Shown here: piece by piece, positions 1 through 7,582 of the stretch
Numbering within the stretch: position 1 is the stretch's first letter
Layout of the letters: each line of letters begins with the position of its first letter
Assembly (NCBI RefSeq): GCF_026016445.1
Contig: NZ_CP096147.1
Span: forward strand, 374,501 to 438,500
Source: Cognatishimia activa
Lineage (GTDB): Bacteria; Pseudomonadota; Alphaproteobacteria; Rhodobacterales; Rhodobacteraceae
Direction of reading: 5' to 3'
DNA length: 64,000 nucleotides
The notes under the pieces: model-generated
The model's database searches: none
Told to the model about the DNA's origin: nothing
What the model saw: only the letters and a program-made list of their open reading frames with translations
Translations under genes and position numbers: made by a program

Positions 1-210
1 CACAAAAGGGCGGTCGCTTAACAAGATAGCATCGGTGCCAGTAACGGCATAGGCGAAGTTCAGGATCACGGGCAGGAAGGCAAATAGGCCAAACAGCACG
101 AGGTTCGGGAAAAGGAAAATCCAAGCGGGGTTTTTCAGTCCCAGTTTGTCCTGAAGAAATTTGATCGGCCATTCGATCACCCGCATGACGGGTTCAAGGA
201 TCATCAACAT
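1..210 (-). CDS. Sugar ABC transporter permease, N-terminal part (cut by window edge)
   Basis: Translating the minus strand from the ATG at 210 gives about 70 residues that run off the window. The start reads MLMILEPVMRVIEWP, and a first membrane segment follows (FLFPNLVLFGLFAFLPVILNF). That amphipathic lead plus first helix is typical of UgpA/MalF-type inner-membrane permeases of sugar ABC importers. It lies 73 bases downstream of the binding-protein gene on the same strand, so it should be the next gene of that transport operon. In-frame ATGs at 204 and 186 are alternative starts; none has a strong Shine-Dalgarno. Family from helix pattern and context; substrate unknown. Confidence 0.7.
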   Translation of the reverse strand, partial: MLMILEPVMRVIEWPIKFLQDKLGLKNPAWIFLFPNLVLFGLFAFLPVILNFAYAVTGTDAILLSDRPFV

Positions 211-283
211 GAGGAGACTCGCTTTGTGCGAAAGTGGGACGCCGCTCGAGAGACCCGAACGGCGTCGTATTTATGGACGAAGA

Positions 284-1558
284 TTAGTTAGCTTCGGCAA
301 GCGCCTGTGCCAGATCTTCTTTCGCACGCATCATCGCGTCTTCAACAGACAGTTCGCCAACGATCGCCTGTGTCACACGCTGTACAGTGATGTTGAACAT
401 TGCGCGGTTGTTTTTGTAGCCTTGGTACATGAAGGCAGGGCCTTCCAGCTTACCAACCTGCGCGCCCCAAGCGTTCAGAGCTGCCGCTGCGCCTGCGGAT
501 GCACCTGCATAGTCAACGCCTTTCGCAGCAACAGCTGCGTGTGCCGGGATGTTTTTAGTTTTCGCAGTCATCTCAGCGTAGTTTTCTTCCTGCGCCAGAT
601 AGTCGATCGCTTTTGCGACCAGCTCTGGGTGCTCAGTGTCAGAGAAACCTACGATACCCGCGCCACCTGGCATGCCGGTACAACCGCCCGCACCACATGG
701 GGAACCCACAACAACCCAGTCAAACAGGTCACCTACGTCGCGGTCCATGCGGCCAACCTGCCAAGAACCGGAATAGTAGTAAACCAACTGGCCATTGATG
801 AATTCTTGCGCCGCATCTTGGTAGCTAGAGCCACCTTGGCCCGCCCAAACGTCACGCGCCATGGTGCCGTCTTCGTGCCAGTCTACGAACTTCTGAACGT
901 AGGCTGTGAAGCCGTCATCCACGAGGATTGCATCGCCGTTGTCGTCAAACAGTTTCGCACCGTAAGAGATTGCTGGACCTGCAATACGGTGGCCGGAACG
1001 GTCCATCGCCATTGGGAAATCAGTGCCGGTTTTCTCTGCAACCATGCGAGACGCCGCTGCCCAGTCATCCCAAGTCGCATCCGCGCCAGGAACCGCTACA
1101 CCCGCCTGATCGAACAGGGTTTTGTTGATGTAAGCACCTGTGATGGTCAGCTGAGAGTGCAGGCCGTAGATGCCTTTGTCGTCCGCAGATGCACGGTACC
1201 AATCCAGCGTGCCGCCGAAGTTTTCTTCCCAAGCTGCTGTATCAACGTATGGGGACAGGTCCAGATAGAATTTGTTCAGACCGCCAAGGTCAGTGACCTT
1301 CGCCATGTCAGGACCTGTGCCTGCCGCCAGCTGAACTGGAAGGCTTTCCAGGATCGCTTTGTATGGCACTTCGTCAATTTTGACGGTCACGCCTGGGTTT
1401 TCCGCTTCAAAACGGTCAAAAATTTCGCGCGCTGTGGAACACTCTGTCCCGTCGCTTGAGCACATATATGTGATTTCTTGCGCACTCACTGCACCGGCAC
1501 CCGCCGTTAGGCCTGCAGCCGCAACGCTGACCGCCAGTGCTTTTTTCAATGTAGACAT
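284..1558 (-). CDS. Extracellular sugar-binding protein of an ABC transporter
   Basis: This 424-residue protein is a periplasmic solute-binding protein of the carbohydrate ABC (family 1, UgpB/MalE-like) class. Residues 1-26 form a signal peptide (basic start, Ala/Val-rich core, cleavage after VSA-Q). The mature part begins EITYMCSSDGTECSTAREIFDRF, then shows PVQLAAGTGPDMAKV and GSWQVGRMD segments usual for the family. AGGGAGGA lies just upstream of the ATG. It follows three Gfo/Idh/MocA oxidoreductase genes and precedes a permease, so it probably captures the sugar or sugar acid those enzymes oxidise. The ligand cannot be read from sequence; a uronate or glycoside is an inference from the neighbouring uronate genes. 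Confidence 0.88.
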   Translation of the reverse strand: MSTLKKALAVSVAAAGLTAGAGAVSAQEITYMCSSDGTECSTAREIFDRFEAENPGVTVKIDEVPYKAILESLPVQLAAGTGPDMAKVTDLGGLNKFYLDLSPYVDTAAWEENFGGTLDWYRASADDKGIYGLHSQLTITGAYINKTLFDQAGVAVPGADATWDDWAAASRMVAEKTGTDFPMAMDRSGHRIAGPAISYGAKLFDDNGDAILVDDGFTAYVQKFVDWHEDGTMARDVWAGQGGSSYQDAAQEFINGQLVYYYSGSWQVGRMDRDVGDLFDWVVVGSPCGAGGCTGMPGGAGIVGFSDTEHPELVAKAIDYLAQEENYAEMTAKTKNIPAHAAVAAKGVDYAGASAGAAAALNAWGAQVGKLEGPAFMYQGYKNNRAMFNITVQRVTQAIVGELSVEDAMMRAKEDLAQALAEAN

Positions 1559-1606
1559 CTTGTATCCTCCCTAAATGTCTTATTCTCTTTTTATATCAAG
1601 CCATTA

Positions 1607-2686
1607 TCATTCGGACGGCAACCAGCTTTCATACAGGTCGCAATCCTTCGTCAATGGCAGCTCGATAATCCTCTGAGTACGTGAAGACAGGTAAATCGCC
1701 GTCACCAATTCCAGTGACCGGCGTCCATCTTCTAAAGTGACGGCGTTGTTTCCACCGTTTTGTATTTTGTTCCACATGGCTTCGAAGAATCCCACGAAAC
1801 CGGGTTTTGCGTCAGGCACTTCGGCCAATATTGCATCCACTTGGGCTTGGGTTACATTTGCGCCTCGCGCCCCAAAAGTCCATTCACCTTCCGAAGGTTG
1901 GTAGGGCAGGGTGCCGCTTTCTGCTGTGAGATTCTCAAAGCAGAACCGGAAACGCGTGATGTCATTATGTGACCCTAGCGTAACGGATGAGGTTGCCAGA
2001 GCACCGTTTTTCATTTTCATCGAAATTGATGCGCAATCTTCGACTTCGATGTCATTGACGCGCGTAGCCGTGAAGGCATGAACCTCACCAATTGGACCAA
2101 AAACCGCGCAAAGAAGGTCGTGGTTGTGGATCGCATGGCCCAAAACAGCTCCGCCTTGCTCCCCTTTCCATGTCCCGCGCCAGGGGTTGGCATAGTATTC
2201 GGGCAGGCGGTTCCACTGCGTGTCCACGCTTGCCAACAAAGGCTTGCCCGCAAGGCCCGCGTCCATCAACGCTTTCAGCTTCGCAAACCCAGGTCCGTAA
2301 CGGTACTGAAACACAGGTGTCAGAAGTCGATTGTTCGCCTCTGCGATCTCAGCAAGCCGATCCGCATCAGCAAGCGAACTCACCAGCGGCTTTTCACAAA
2401 CCACATGTTTGCCCGCCTCAAGCGCCGCCTTGGACATATCAAAATGCAAATGCGGGGGCAGGCATATGTCGACAACGTCAATTGCGTCGTCACCAATGAT
2501 TTTCTGAAAATCTGGTTCGATAAGTACGTCGCCGGCATTGGCTTCGGCAATGATCTCTTCGGCACGTGCCTCGTCGATATCGCAGATATGCGTGACGGCA
2601 TACTGCTCTGGCAGCGCAAGATAGCCCGCAAGGTGCTCGCGGCCGATCCCGGCTCCGACGATTGCAACTTTTAACTGCGTTCCCAT
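1607..2686 (-). CDS. Gfo/Idh/MocA family oxidoreductase (first of three by coordinate)
   Basis: A 359-residue NAD(P)-dependent sugar oxidoreductase. The Rossmann start is VAIVGAGIGREHLAGY (about residues 7-22); the family's catalytic Lys lies in CEKPLVSS (about 100), and the C-terminal substrate domain carries GGAVLGHAIHNHDLL. An AGGTAA Shine-Dalgarno precedes the ATG. It lies 48 bases upstream of the binding-protein gene and 28 bases downstream of another member of the same family, so it is part of one leftward transcription unit. Family members interconvert hydroxyl and keto groups on sugars, inositols or glycosides; the substrate here is unknown. Sequence differs clearly from its two neighbours, so this is not a recent tandem duplication. 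Confidence 0.85.
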   Translation of the reverse strand: MGTQLKVAIVGAGIGREHLAGYLALPEQYAVTHICDIDEARAEEIIAEANAGDVLIEPDFQKIIGDDAIDVVDICLPPHLHFDMSKAALEAGKHVVCEKPLVSSLADADRLAEIAEANNRLLTPVFQYRYGPGFAKLKALMDAGLAGKPLLASVDTQWNRLPEYYANPWRGTWKGEQGGAVLGHAIHNHDLLCAVFGPIGEVHAFTATRVNDIEVEDCASISMKMKNGALATSSVTLGSHNDITRFRFCFENLTAESGTLPYQPSEGEWTFGARGANVTQAQVDAILAEVPDAKPGFVGFFEAMWNKIQNGGNNAVTLEDGRRSLELVTAIYLSSRTQRIIELPLTKDCDLYESWLPSE

Positions 2687-2714
2687 TTACCTATGTCCCA
2701 GACCAATTTGAGGG

Positions 2715-3785
2715 TTAAGCCAGCGCGATCGCGCGTTTTTCTTTTGATGAGGCCACAATGGCCTCGATCAGTTGATGCACTTGCAGGGCGGTGCGCCCCG
2801 GCACCAGAGGCGGTCGACCCTCCTTGAGGCCTTTTGCAAAATCCAAGATGATATCTTGGTGCCATTCATGTGTAAAAGCCATCGGATCCGCACCACCGCC
2901 GGTAGACGCTGTTTCCCCGAACACCTCTTCGCGCCCATCGCGCCAAGAGACTTTCAGCACGCCACTCTGCAGATGTGCGACACCGTTTTCAAAGTGCAGC
3001 GATATGGACTCGGCATCACCAGGATAGTGGGCAGTAGAGGCCATGAGTGAGCCAACCGCTCCATTTTCAAAGCGTAAGGACGCCGTCACGTAATCCTCGG
3101 ACTCCATGGCGTGGAGAGGCGTGGTGTGTGCCATTGCCATGACCTCGGAAACCGGTCCCGTCAGACTTAGCAGCAAGTCCATTGTGTGAATGGCTTGCGA
3201 AATTAAAACGCCGCCACCGTCACGCGCGTAGGTGCCACGGCCAGGTTCATCATAATAAGACTGATCGCGCCACCAAGGAACCGCCGCTTCTGCCAATACC
3301 AGATTTCCTAAAGCCCCTTCAGAGATCAGCGTTGATAACTTCTTAGAGGCGGCGCGGACGCGGTGCTGAAATACGATGCCAAGCGGCACATCTGCGTCTT
3401 CACAGATTTGGACAATTTTCTCAGCCGAAGCGACAGTACGCTCGACGGGCTTCTCCATGAGGATCCCTTTGCCCGCTTCTGCGAGCTTTTGAGTGATCTC
3501 AAGCCGCGCATTGGGTGGGGTCAAAACGATGGCGAAATCAACATCAGGATCTGCACAAAGATCATCGAGCGATGCATAGGAAGTGAAACCGCCGCCGCAG
3601 ATATTTTCAGCATCCGTAGCCAATGAAGCTCGGCTTTCTTCTGAGCGCGAGAAAACACCCTGCAAGGACAGAACATCAGACGAGTCCGCAATGGCAAGGA
3701 GGTGGGTTTTTGACACCATTCCCCCTCCGATCACAGCGACCGAAATTTTTTTCGCTTCGTCCAAATGTCCCCCGTCATTCAGCAT
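2715..3785 (-). CDS. Gfo/Idh/MocA family oxidoreductase (second)
   Basis: I place the start at the ATG at 3785 (MLNDGGHLDEAKK), giving 356 residues; the frame stays open to 3836, but that extension runs through the operator at 3814-3830. The nucleotide-binding loop is VAVIGGGMVSKTHL, the catalytic Lys motif is MEKPVERT and the substrate-domain motif is GGGVLISQAIHTMDLLL. These are hallmarks of NAD(P)-dependent sugar dehydrogenases of this family. It is apparently the first gene after the GntR-type box, so it probably heads an operon running through the next oxidoreductase and the ABC transporter genes. Substrate unknown. Confidence 0.85.
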   Translation of the reverse strand: MLNDGGHLDEAKKISVAVIGGGMVSKTHLLAIADSSDVLSLQGVFSRSEESRASLATDAENICGGGFTSYASLDDLCADPDVDFAIVLTPPNARLEITQKLAEAGKGILMEKPVERTVASAEKIVQICEDADVPLGIVFQHRVRAASKKLSTLISEGALGNLVLAEAAVPWWRDQSYYDEPGRGTYARDGGGVLISQAIHTMDLLLSLTGPVSEVMAMAHTTPLHAMESEDYVTASLRFENGAVGSLMASTAHYPGDAESISLHFENGVAHLQSGVLKVSWRDGREEVFGETASTGGGADPMAFTHEWHQDIILDFAKGLKEGRPPLVPGRTALQVHQLIEAIVASSKEKRAIALA

Positions 3786-3813
3786 GAGTTCAAAATAACC
3801 TGCGGGCAATGAT

Positions 3814-3830
3814 GCAGTATACCGGTATTC
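3814..3830 (-). promoter_or_regulatory. GntR-type operator upstream of the oxidoreductase/transport operon
   Basis: On the minus strand the sequence ACCGGTATACTGC (3826 down to 3814) matches 12 of 13 bases of the two boxes over the gntR promoter at 5361-5373 and 5392-5404. It sits about 30 bases upstream of the ATG at 3785 and includes TATACT, a possible -10. The GTATAC core resembles the GGTATACC core known for UxuR/ExuR uronate regulators. Assignment to the adjacent GntR protein is inference. Confidence 0.65.
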
Positions 3831-3836
3831 ATGCAA

Positions 3837-4187
3837 GAAAAATGTGAGATTTAGGCTCAGCTTTTTGACGGTGAGTTAATCAATTTGCACCGTCACCAAG
3901 GGCGTGTCAGCTTGATCAAGCCACCTCGTCCAGTCCATTTGGAGTGAACTGAGGGGGCGTAGCCCTATTTTATTGCTGCGCGCAGAGGCAACGTCTGTAG
4001 TTGTCCGCAACTCGGTAAAAGTATCATGGATGCATATGGTGCAGCAATGGTGTATCAATTTGCGAATGGGTATCAGGTTTTCTCGCCAATGGGCGGGACT
4101 GAAACGCACTGAATTCACTTGCATGAGTAAAGATAGATTCGCGTGGCTGTAATTTTATTACCCACGCGAACCTTGAGGAAAAAAGGG
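3837..4187. other. 351-base intergenic stretch with no convincing gene
   Basis: Between two oxidoreductase genes. A minus-strand frame (3876-4124) could encode 82 residues, but it lacks a Shine-Dalgarno, has no recognisable motif and is rich in His/Cys/Thr; I do not call it. The stretch must hold the promoter for the operon starting at 3785. It also contains a hairpin near 4138-4170, listed separately. It could be a decayed remnant, but I cannot identify of what. Confidence 0.5.
4138..4170 (-). terminator. Hairpin 17 bases after the third oxidoreductase gene
   Basis: TTCGCGTGG (4138-4146) pairs with CCACGCGAA (4162-4170): nine perfect base pairs with a 15-base AT-rich loop. On the minus strand it lies just past the stop codon at 4188 and is followed by moderately T-rich sequence (CTATCTTTACTC) rather than a clean T-tract. 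It probably ends or attenuates the 4188-5201 transcript. Confidence 0.5.
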
Positions 4188-5201
4188 CTATTTGCTTTGT
4201 TCAGCCAGCATCTGTGCCTTTATGCTCAATTCCATTGTCTTGAAGGTATGGGCCTGTGTGGCCGCTGTTTCAGTCCGATCTCGAAGATCATTCGCAAGAC
4301 GTTGGAAGTAGGGCAGTCCTGCGTCAGAACAATCGATCTTCTCACACCGATCCCCGTTCACCAAAAAGAGGTGGTCAATGCCATCAGAGCCCGCGACATC
4401 AACATATTTTCGCAACTCGATATAGCCTTCGGTTCCCAGGATTGTCAGGCGTCCATCACCCCAGGTCGGGAGTGCATCAGGGGTATACCAATCAACCCGA
4501 ATATATCCGTGCCCATTATCGCTTTTCAGTGCCAATTCTCCGTAATCCTGAAGCCCAGGTGAGGAGGGATTCGCATAGTTTGCAACATTTGCCATTGTGA
4601 TTTCGGCATCCGTTGAGCCGGTAAAGAATAGGAACTGGTCAATCTGATGCGAAGCAATGTCAGTCAGGATGCCGCCATAGGATTCCCGGTCAAAGAACCA
4701 CTCTGGTCGAGTGTCTTTATTCAGCCGGTGGGGGCCCATTCCGATCGTTTGGATAACGCGTCCAATGGCTCCTTCGGCTACCAGCTCTGCCGCTTTGGTC
4801 ACGCTGGCAACTTCGAAGCGTTCTGAGAAGTCTACCGTCCAGATTTTCCCTGTCCGTGCCACGCAGTCCTGTAAAGATTGCAGTTGCTCCAACGTCGTAC
4901 AGCCAGGTTTGTCCGCCATGACGTCTTTGCCAGCTTCCATGGCTTCAATAGCCAATTGTGCTCGATCTGATGACTTTGCGGCGACCAAGATAAGGTCGAT
5001 GTCTGGGTTGTTCAGTATGTCTGTTTTATCAGTGAATTCCGGCACATCTGGGAAGCGTTTTTCAAACGAGGCGCGCAACGCAGGGTCGCGGTCATTCCAC
5101 CAGCCAACAAACTCTGCCCCCACATCAATCATGTTTTGGGCCATGCCAAAGATGTGACGGTGCTCTAAGCCTAGTGCGGCGATTTTAAGGGGAGTGCTCA
5201 T
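4188..5201 (-). CDS. Gfo/Idh/MocA family oxidoreductase (third)
   Basis: A 337-residue member of the same NAD(P)-dependent sugar oxidoreductase family. The start MSTPLKIAALGLEHRHIFGM shows a non-standard nucleotide loop (GLEHRH instead of GxGxxG), and the usual EKP is DKP (MADKPGCTT, near residue 98). The motif GGILTDIASHQIDQFLFF marks the substrate domain. AGGA lies seven bases before the ATG. It is closest to the divergently transcribed gntR and is separated from the next oxidoreductase by a hairpin and a 0.35-kb gap, so it may be its own transcription unit. Altered loop and DKP suggest a sub-family distinct from the two others; substrate unknown. Confidence 0.82.
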   Translation of the reverse strand: MSTPLKIAALGLEHRHIFGMAQNMIDVGAEFVGWWNDRDPALRASFEKRFPDVPEFTDKTDILNNPDIDLILVAAKSSDRAQLAIEAMEAGKDVMADKPGCTTLEQLQSLQDCVARTGKIWTVDFSERFEVASVTKAAELVAEGAIGRVIQTIGMGPHRLNKDTRPEWFFDRESYGGILTDIASHQIDQFLFFTGSTDAEITMANVANYANPSSPGLQDYGELALKSDNGHGYIRVDWYTPDALPTWGDGRLTILGTEGYIELRKYVDVAGSDGIDHLFLVNGDRCEKIDCSDAGLPYFQRLANDLRDRTETAATQAHTFKTMELSIKAQMLAEQSK

Positions 5202-5360
5202 GTGCGCATCCTATGATTTTGATCCCTGTTCAGCTTCTGTTGCTGATTTCAGAGGAGGGAAATGTTGTGGTGCCGATCTTCGTTCGAGATTTGCTGCTTC
5301 CGGAAGCATACGGACTCTCCTCCCGTTGGTGCAGCGCCAGAATATTTGGAGCGGTAGCAC

Positions 5361-5404
5361 ACCGGTATACAGCTTGTAAATATTGTTGCGTACCGGTATA
5401 CAGC
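5361..5404 (+). promoter_or_regulatory. gntR promoter with two identical operators
   Basis: ACCGGTATACAGC occurs twice, at 5361-5373 and 5392-5404, 31 bases apart (about three helical turns). Between and overlapping them is a plausible promoter: TTGTAA (5374-5379), a 17-base spacer, then TATACA (5397-5402). The downstream box covers the -10 and the upstream box ends directly at the -35, the arrangement expected for autorepression by the GntR protein encoded from 5427. A third copy lies on the other arm at 3814-3826. Confidence 0.7.
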
Positions 5405-5426
5405 CTAAGCGAGTTTGGGGGATAAT

Positions 5427-6155
5427 ATGTCGGCTGAGCCAGTTTCCAAAAACCCTTCCGGGTCGATTTCTGAATTGCCTGCCTCAAGGATCGATGCCAA
5501 ACGGCCCGCCGGTGACCAGATTTATCGCCTACTGCAGCGCGCCATCTTAGACATGTCATTACCGCCCAGCAGCGCGGTGTCCGAGGCTGAGGTCGGAGCG
5601 CGTTTGGGGGCCAGTCGCACTCCGGTTCGCGAAGCATTGATCAGGCTGCGCGAAGCCGGTTTGATCGATACCTTTCCAAGTCGCGGTAATTTTGTATCCA
5701 AGCTCAGCGCGACCCGCATTCTGGAAGCGCAATTCCTCCGGGAGGGTTTGGAACTTGCCAATATTCGTTATTTGGCCACCGGGGGATTGACCTCGGAGTC
5801 AAAAATCGCGCTTCAAACCAACCTCGCCTTGCAGGCTGAGGCGGTTGGTGCGTCTGATGATACAGTGTTTTTTAAGCTCGACGATGAATTCCATCTGCTG
5901 ATGGCCAATGCCACAGGCCACAGGCGCGCCGCTGAGGTGTTGGAGCGCGAGAAGCTGCAACTTGATCGCCTGCGCGGTTTGTCCCTCAGAACCAAAGGCC
6001 ACCACGCACAGCTGTATGCTGAGCATAAAGATATCTTTGAGGCTATCGTGGCTCAGGACGAAGCGGGTGCGACTGAGAAAGCGCAACTGCATTTTCGGAC
6101 CATTCTGGATGTTTTGGCAGACCTCATGCTGCGCCACAAAGAGTATTTTGACTAA
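5427..6155 (+). CDS. GntR family transcriptional regulator, FCD (FadR) subfamily
   Basis: I choose the ATG at 5427 (GGGGGA five bases upstream) over an in-frame TTG at 5415; this gives 242 residues. Residues about 28-95 form the winged helix-turn-helix (DQIYRLLQRAILDM, then VGARLGASRTPVREALIRLREAGLI), the GntR signature. The C-terminal all-helical FCD effector domain carries FFKLDDEFHLLMANATGH and LYAEHKDIFEAI, with Asp and His residues that usually bind a metal and an organic-acid ligand. It heads a unit with uxaC- and uxuB-like genes, so the effector is probably a uronate or its catabolite, as for UxuR/ExuR. Candidate operators are at 5361-5404 and 3814-3830. Confidence 0.9.
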   Translation: MSAEPVSKNPSGSISELPASRIDAKRPAGDQIYRLLQRAILDMSLPPSSAVSEAEVGARLGASRTPVREALIRLREAGLIDTFPSRGNFVSKLSATRILEAQFLREGLELANIRYLATGGLTSESKIALQTNLALQAEAVGASDDTVFFKLDDEFHLLMANATGHRRAAEVLEREKLQLDRLRGLSLRTKGHHAQLYAEHKDIFEAIVAQDEAGATEKAQLHFRTILDVLADLMLRHKEYFD

Positions 6156-6202
6156 ACCACGGACGGATTCCCATACCTTCCAAGCCGACAGGATTGTTGC
6201 CG

Positions 6203-7579
6203 ATGTCAGGTCGCCCCGAACTGCCCAAGATCGCCGCCACGCTCTACGAAGAGATCAAGGATATCGCCATTGTCTCTCCGCACGGGCATTGCGATCCCTC
6301 TTGGTTCAGTGAGAATGCCCCATTCCCCGACCCAGCAACACTGTTGGTGACACCAGATCATTACGTTTTCCGCATGCTGTATAGTCAGGGAGTCGCACTA
6401 GAAGATTTGGGGATCGGTGTGCCTGAGGACAAACGTGATCCACGCGAGATTTTCCGATTGTTTGCATCACATTGGCATTTGTTCCTTGGCACGCCAAGTC
6501 GCGCTTGGATCGAATATACGCTCCGCAAAACGCTTGGAATCAAAGAGGTTCTCTCCGCCGAAACAACGGACCTTGTCTATGATCAGATCGCCGCGAAGCT
6601 CACAGAAAAAGTGTTCCGCCCGCGAGAGGCCATGGAGGCTTTGAATATCGAAGTTCTGGCGACAACTGACGGTGCCTTAGATAGTTTAGACGCCCACGCT
6701 GCAATGCGTTCCTCGGGCTGGCAGGGCAGTGTGATCCCAACGTTCCGCCCGGATGACATTCTAAACCCGCTGCGCCCGGGGCACGCCGATAACATCGTGC
6801 GTCTCGGAGATATGACGGGTGAGGACACGGCGACCTTCGCTGGCTTCCTAACTGCCATCGAAAAGCGTCGTGCTTTCTTCAGAAGCCTCGGAGCGACGGC
6901 CACAGATCATGATGTTCCCTTTCTTATGACGGGGTGGTTGGCCCGTGCAGAAATTGAAACATTGCATGGAAAGGCGATTGAAGGAGCACTCTCAGAAGAT
7001 GAGGCACTGCAATATTACGGTCACATGCTGATCGAGATGGCGCAGATGTCTGCCGATGACGGCATGGTAATGCAAGTTCACGCCGGGTCTATGCGCTCTA
7101 CAAATCATGAAGTGCTCGCTAAGTTCGGCCCCGATAAGGGCGCTGATATTCCCATCGCAATCGATTGGGTGCGTGGATTGGATGCGCTCCTGAACCGAGT
7201 TGGAAATCATCCTAATTTCCGGTTGCTGGCCTTCACGCTGGATGAAAGCACTTATGCTCGCGAATTGGCTCCAATGGCGGGGCATTGGCCGTGCATGCGC
7301 CTTGGCCCCCCGTGGTGGTTCCATGACAGCGCCAATGGAATTCGGCGCTACTTTGATAATGTTGTCGAGACAGCCGGTTACTGGAACCTCGCAGGTTTCA
7401 ACGACGATACGCGCGCCTTCCTGTCTATCCCCGCCCGCCATGACCTCTGGAGACGCGGTGTGAGCTTGCACTTGAACGATCAAGTGGAGCGGGGAGTCTT
7501 CGGTCTGAACGATGCCCGCCGTCTGGCACCTTTGCTCACACGCGATCTGGCAATTGATGCCTACCGGTTGGAGGACTAA
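6203..7579 (+). CDS. uxaC: Uronate isomerase (glucuronate/galacturonate isomerase)
   Basis: A 458-residue protein matching UxaC (about 470 in E. coli). It converts D-glucuronate to D-fructuronate or D-galacturonate to D-tagaturonate. Visible features: the metal-binding start SPHGHCDPSWF (family form HCHL), TPDHYVFRML, TTDGALDSLDAH (family TTDDPxDSLxxH), LPS/IPTFRPD, and the C-terminal GPPWWFHDSANGIRRYFD and LAGFNDDTRAFLSIPARHD blocks. I start at the ATG at 6203, nine bases after AGGA; TTG codons at 6194 and 6197 are too close. It lies 47 bases after gntR and 3 before the reductase gene, so the three are an operon. Slightly divergent from enterobacterial UxaC (for example GHCD for CHL). Confidence 0.88.
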   Translation: MSGRPELPKIAATLYEEIKDIAIVSPHGHCDPSWFSENAPFPDPATLLVTPDHYVFRMLYSQGVALEDLGIGVPEDKRDPREIFRLFASHWHLFLGTPSRAWIEYTLRKTLGIKEVLSAETTDLVYDQIAAKLTEKVFRPREAMEALNIEVLATTDGALDSLDAHAAMRSSGWQGSVIPTFRPDDILNPLRPGHADNIVRLGDMTGEDTATFAGFLTAIEKRRAFFRSLGATATDHDVPFLMTGWLARAEIETLHGKAIEGALSEDEALQYYGHMLIEMAQMSADDGMVMQVHAGSMRSTNHEVLAKFGPDKGADIPIAIDWVRGLDALLNRVGNHPNFRLLAFTLDESTYARELAPMAGHWPCMRLGPPWWFHDSANGIRRYFDNVVETAGYWNLAGFNDDTRAFLSIPARHDLWRRGVSLHLNDQVERGVFGLNDARRLAPLLTRDLAIDAYRLED

Positions 7580-7582
7580 AAC

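Noticed and set aside
161..1459. Long plus-strand open frame (over 430 codons) opposite the sugar-binding protein gene
   Set aside because: Antisense shadow: Cys/Arg/His-rich composition, no Shine-Dalgarno, no motif, while the minus-strand protein has a signal peptide and family motifs.
4482..4489. GGTATACC, the exact UxuR-type core
   Set aside because: It is inside the coding sequence of the third oxidoreductase and lacks the flanks shared by the three intergenic boxes; probably chance.
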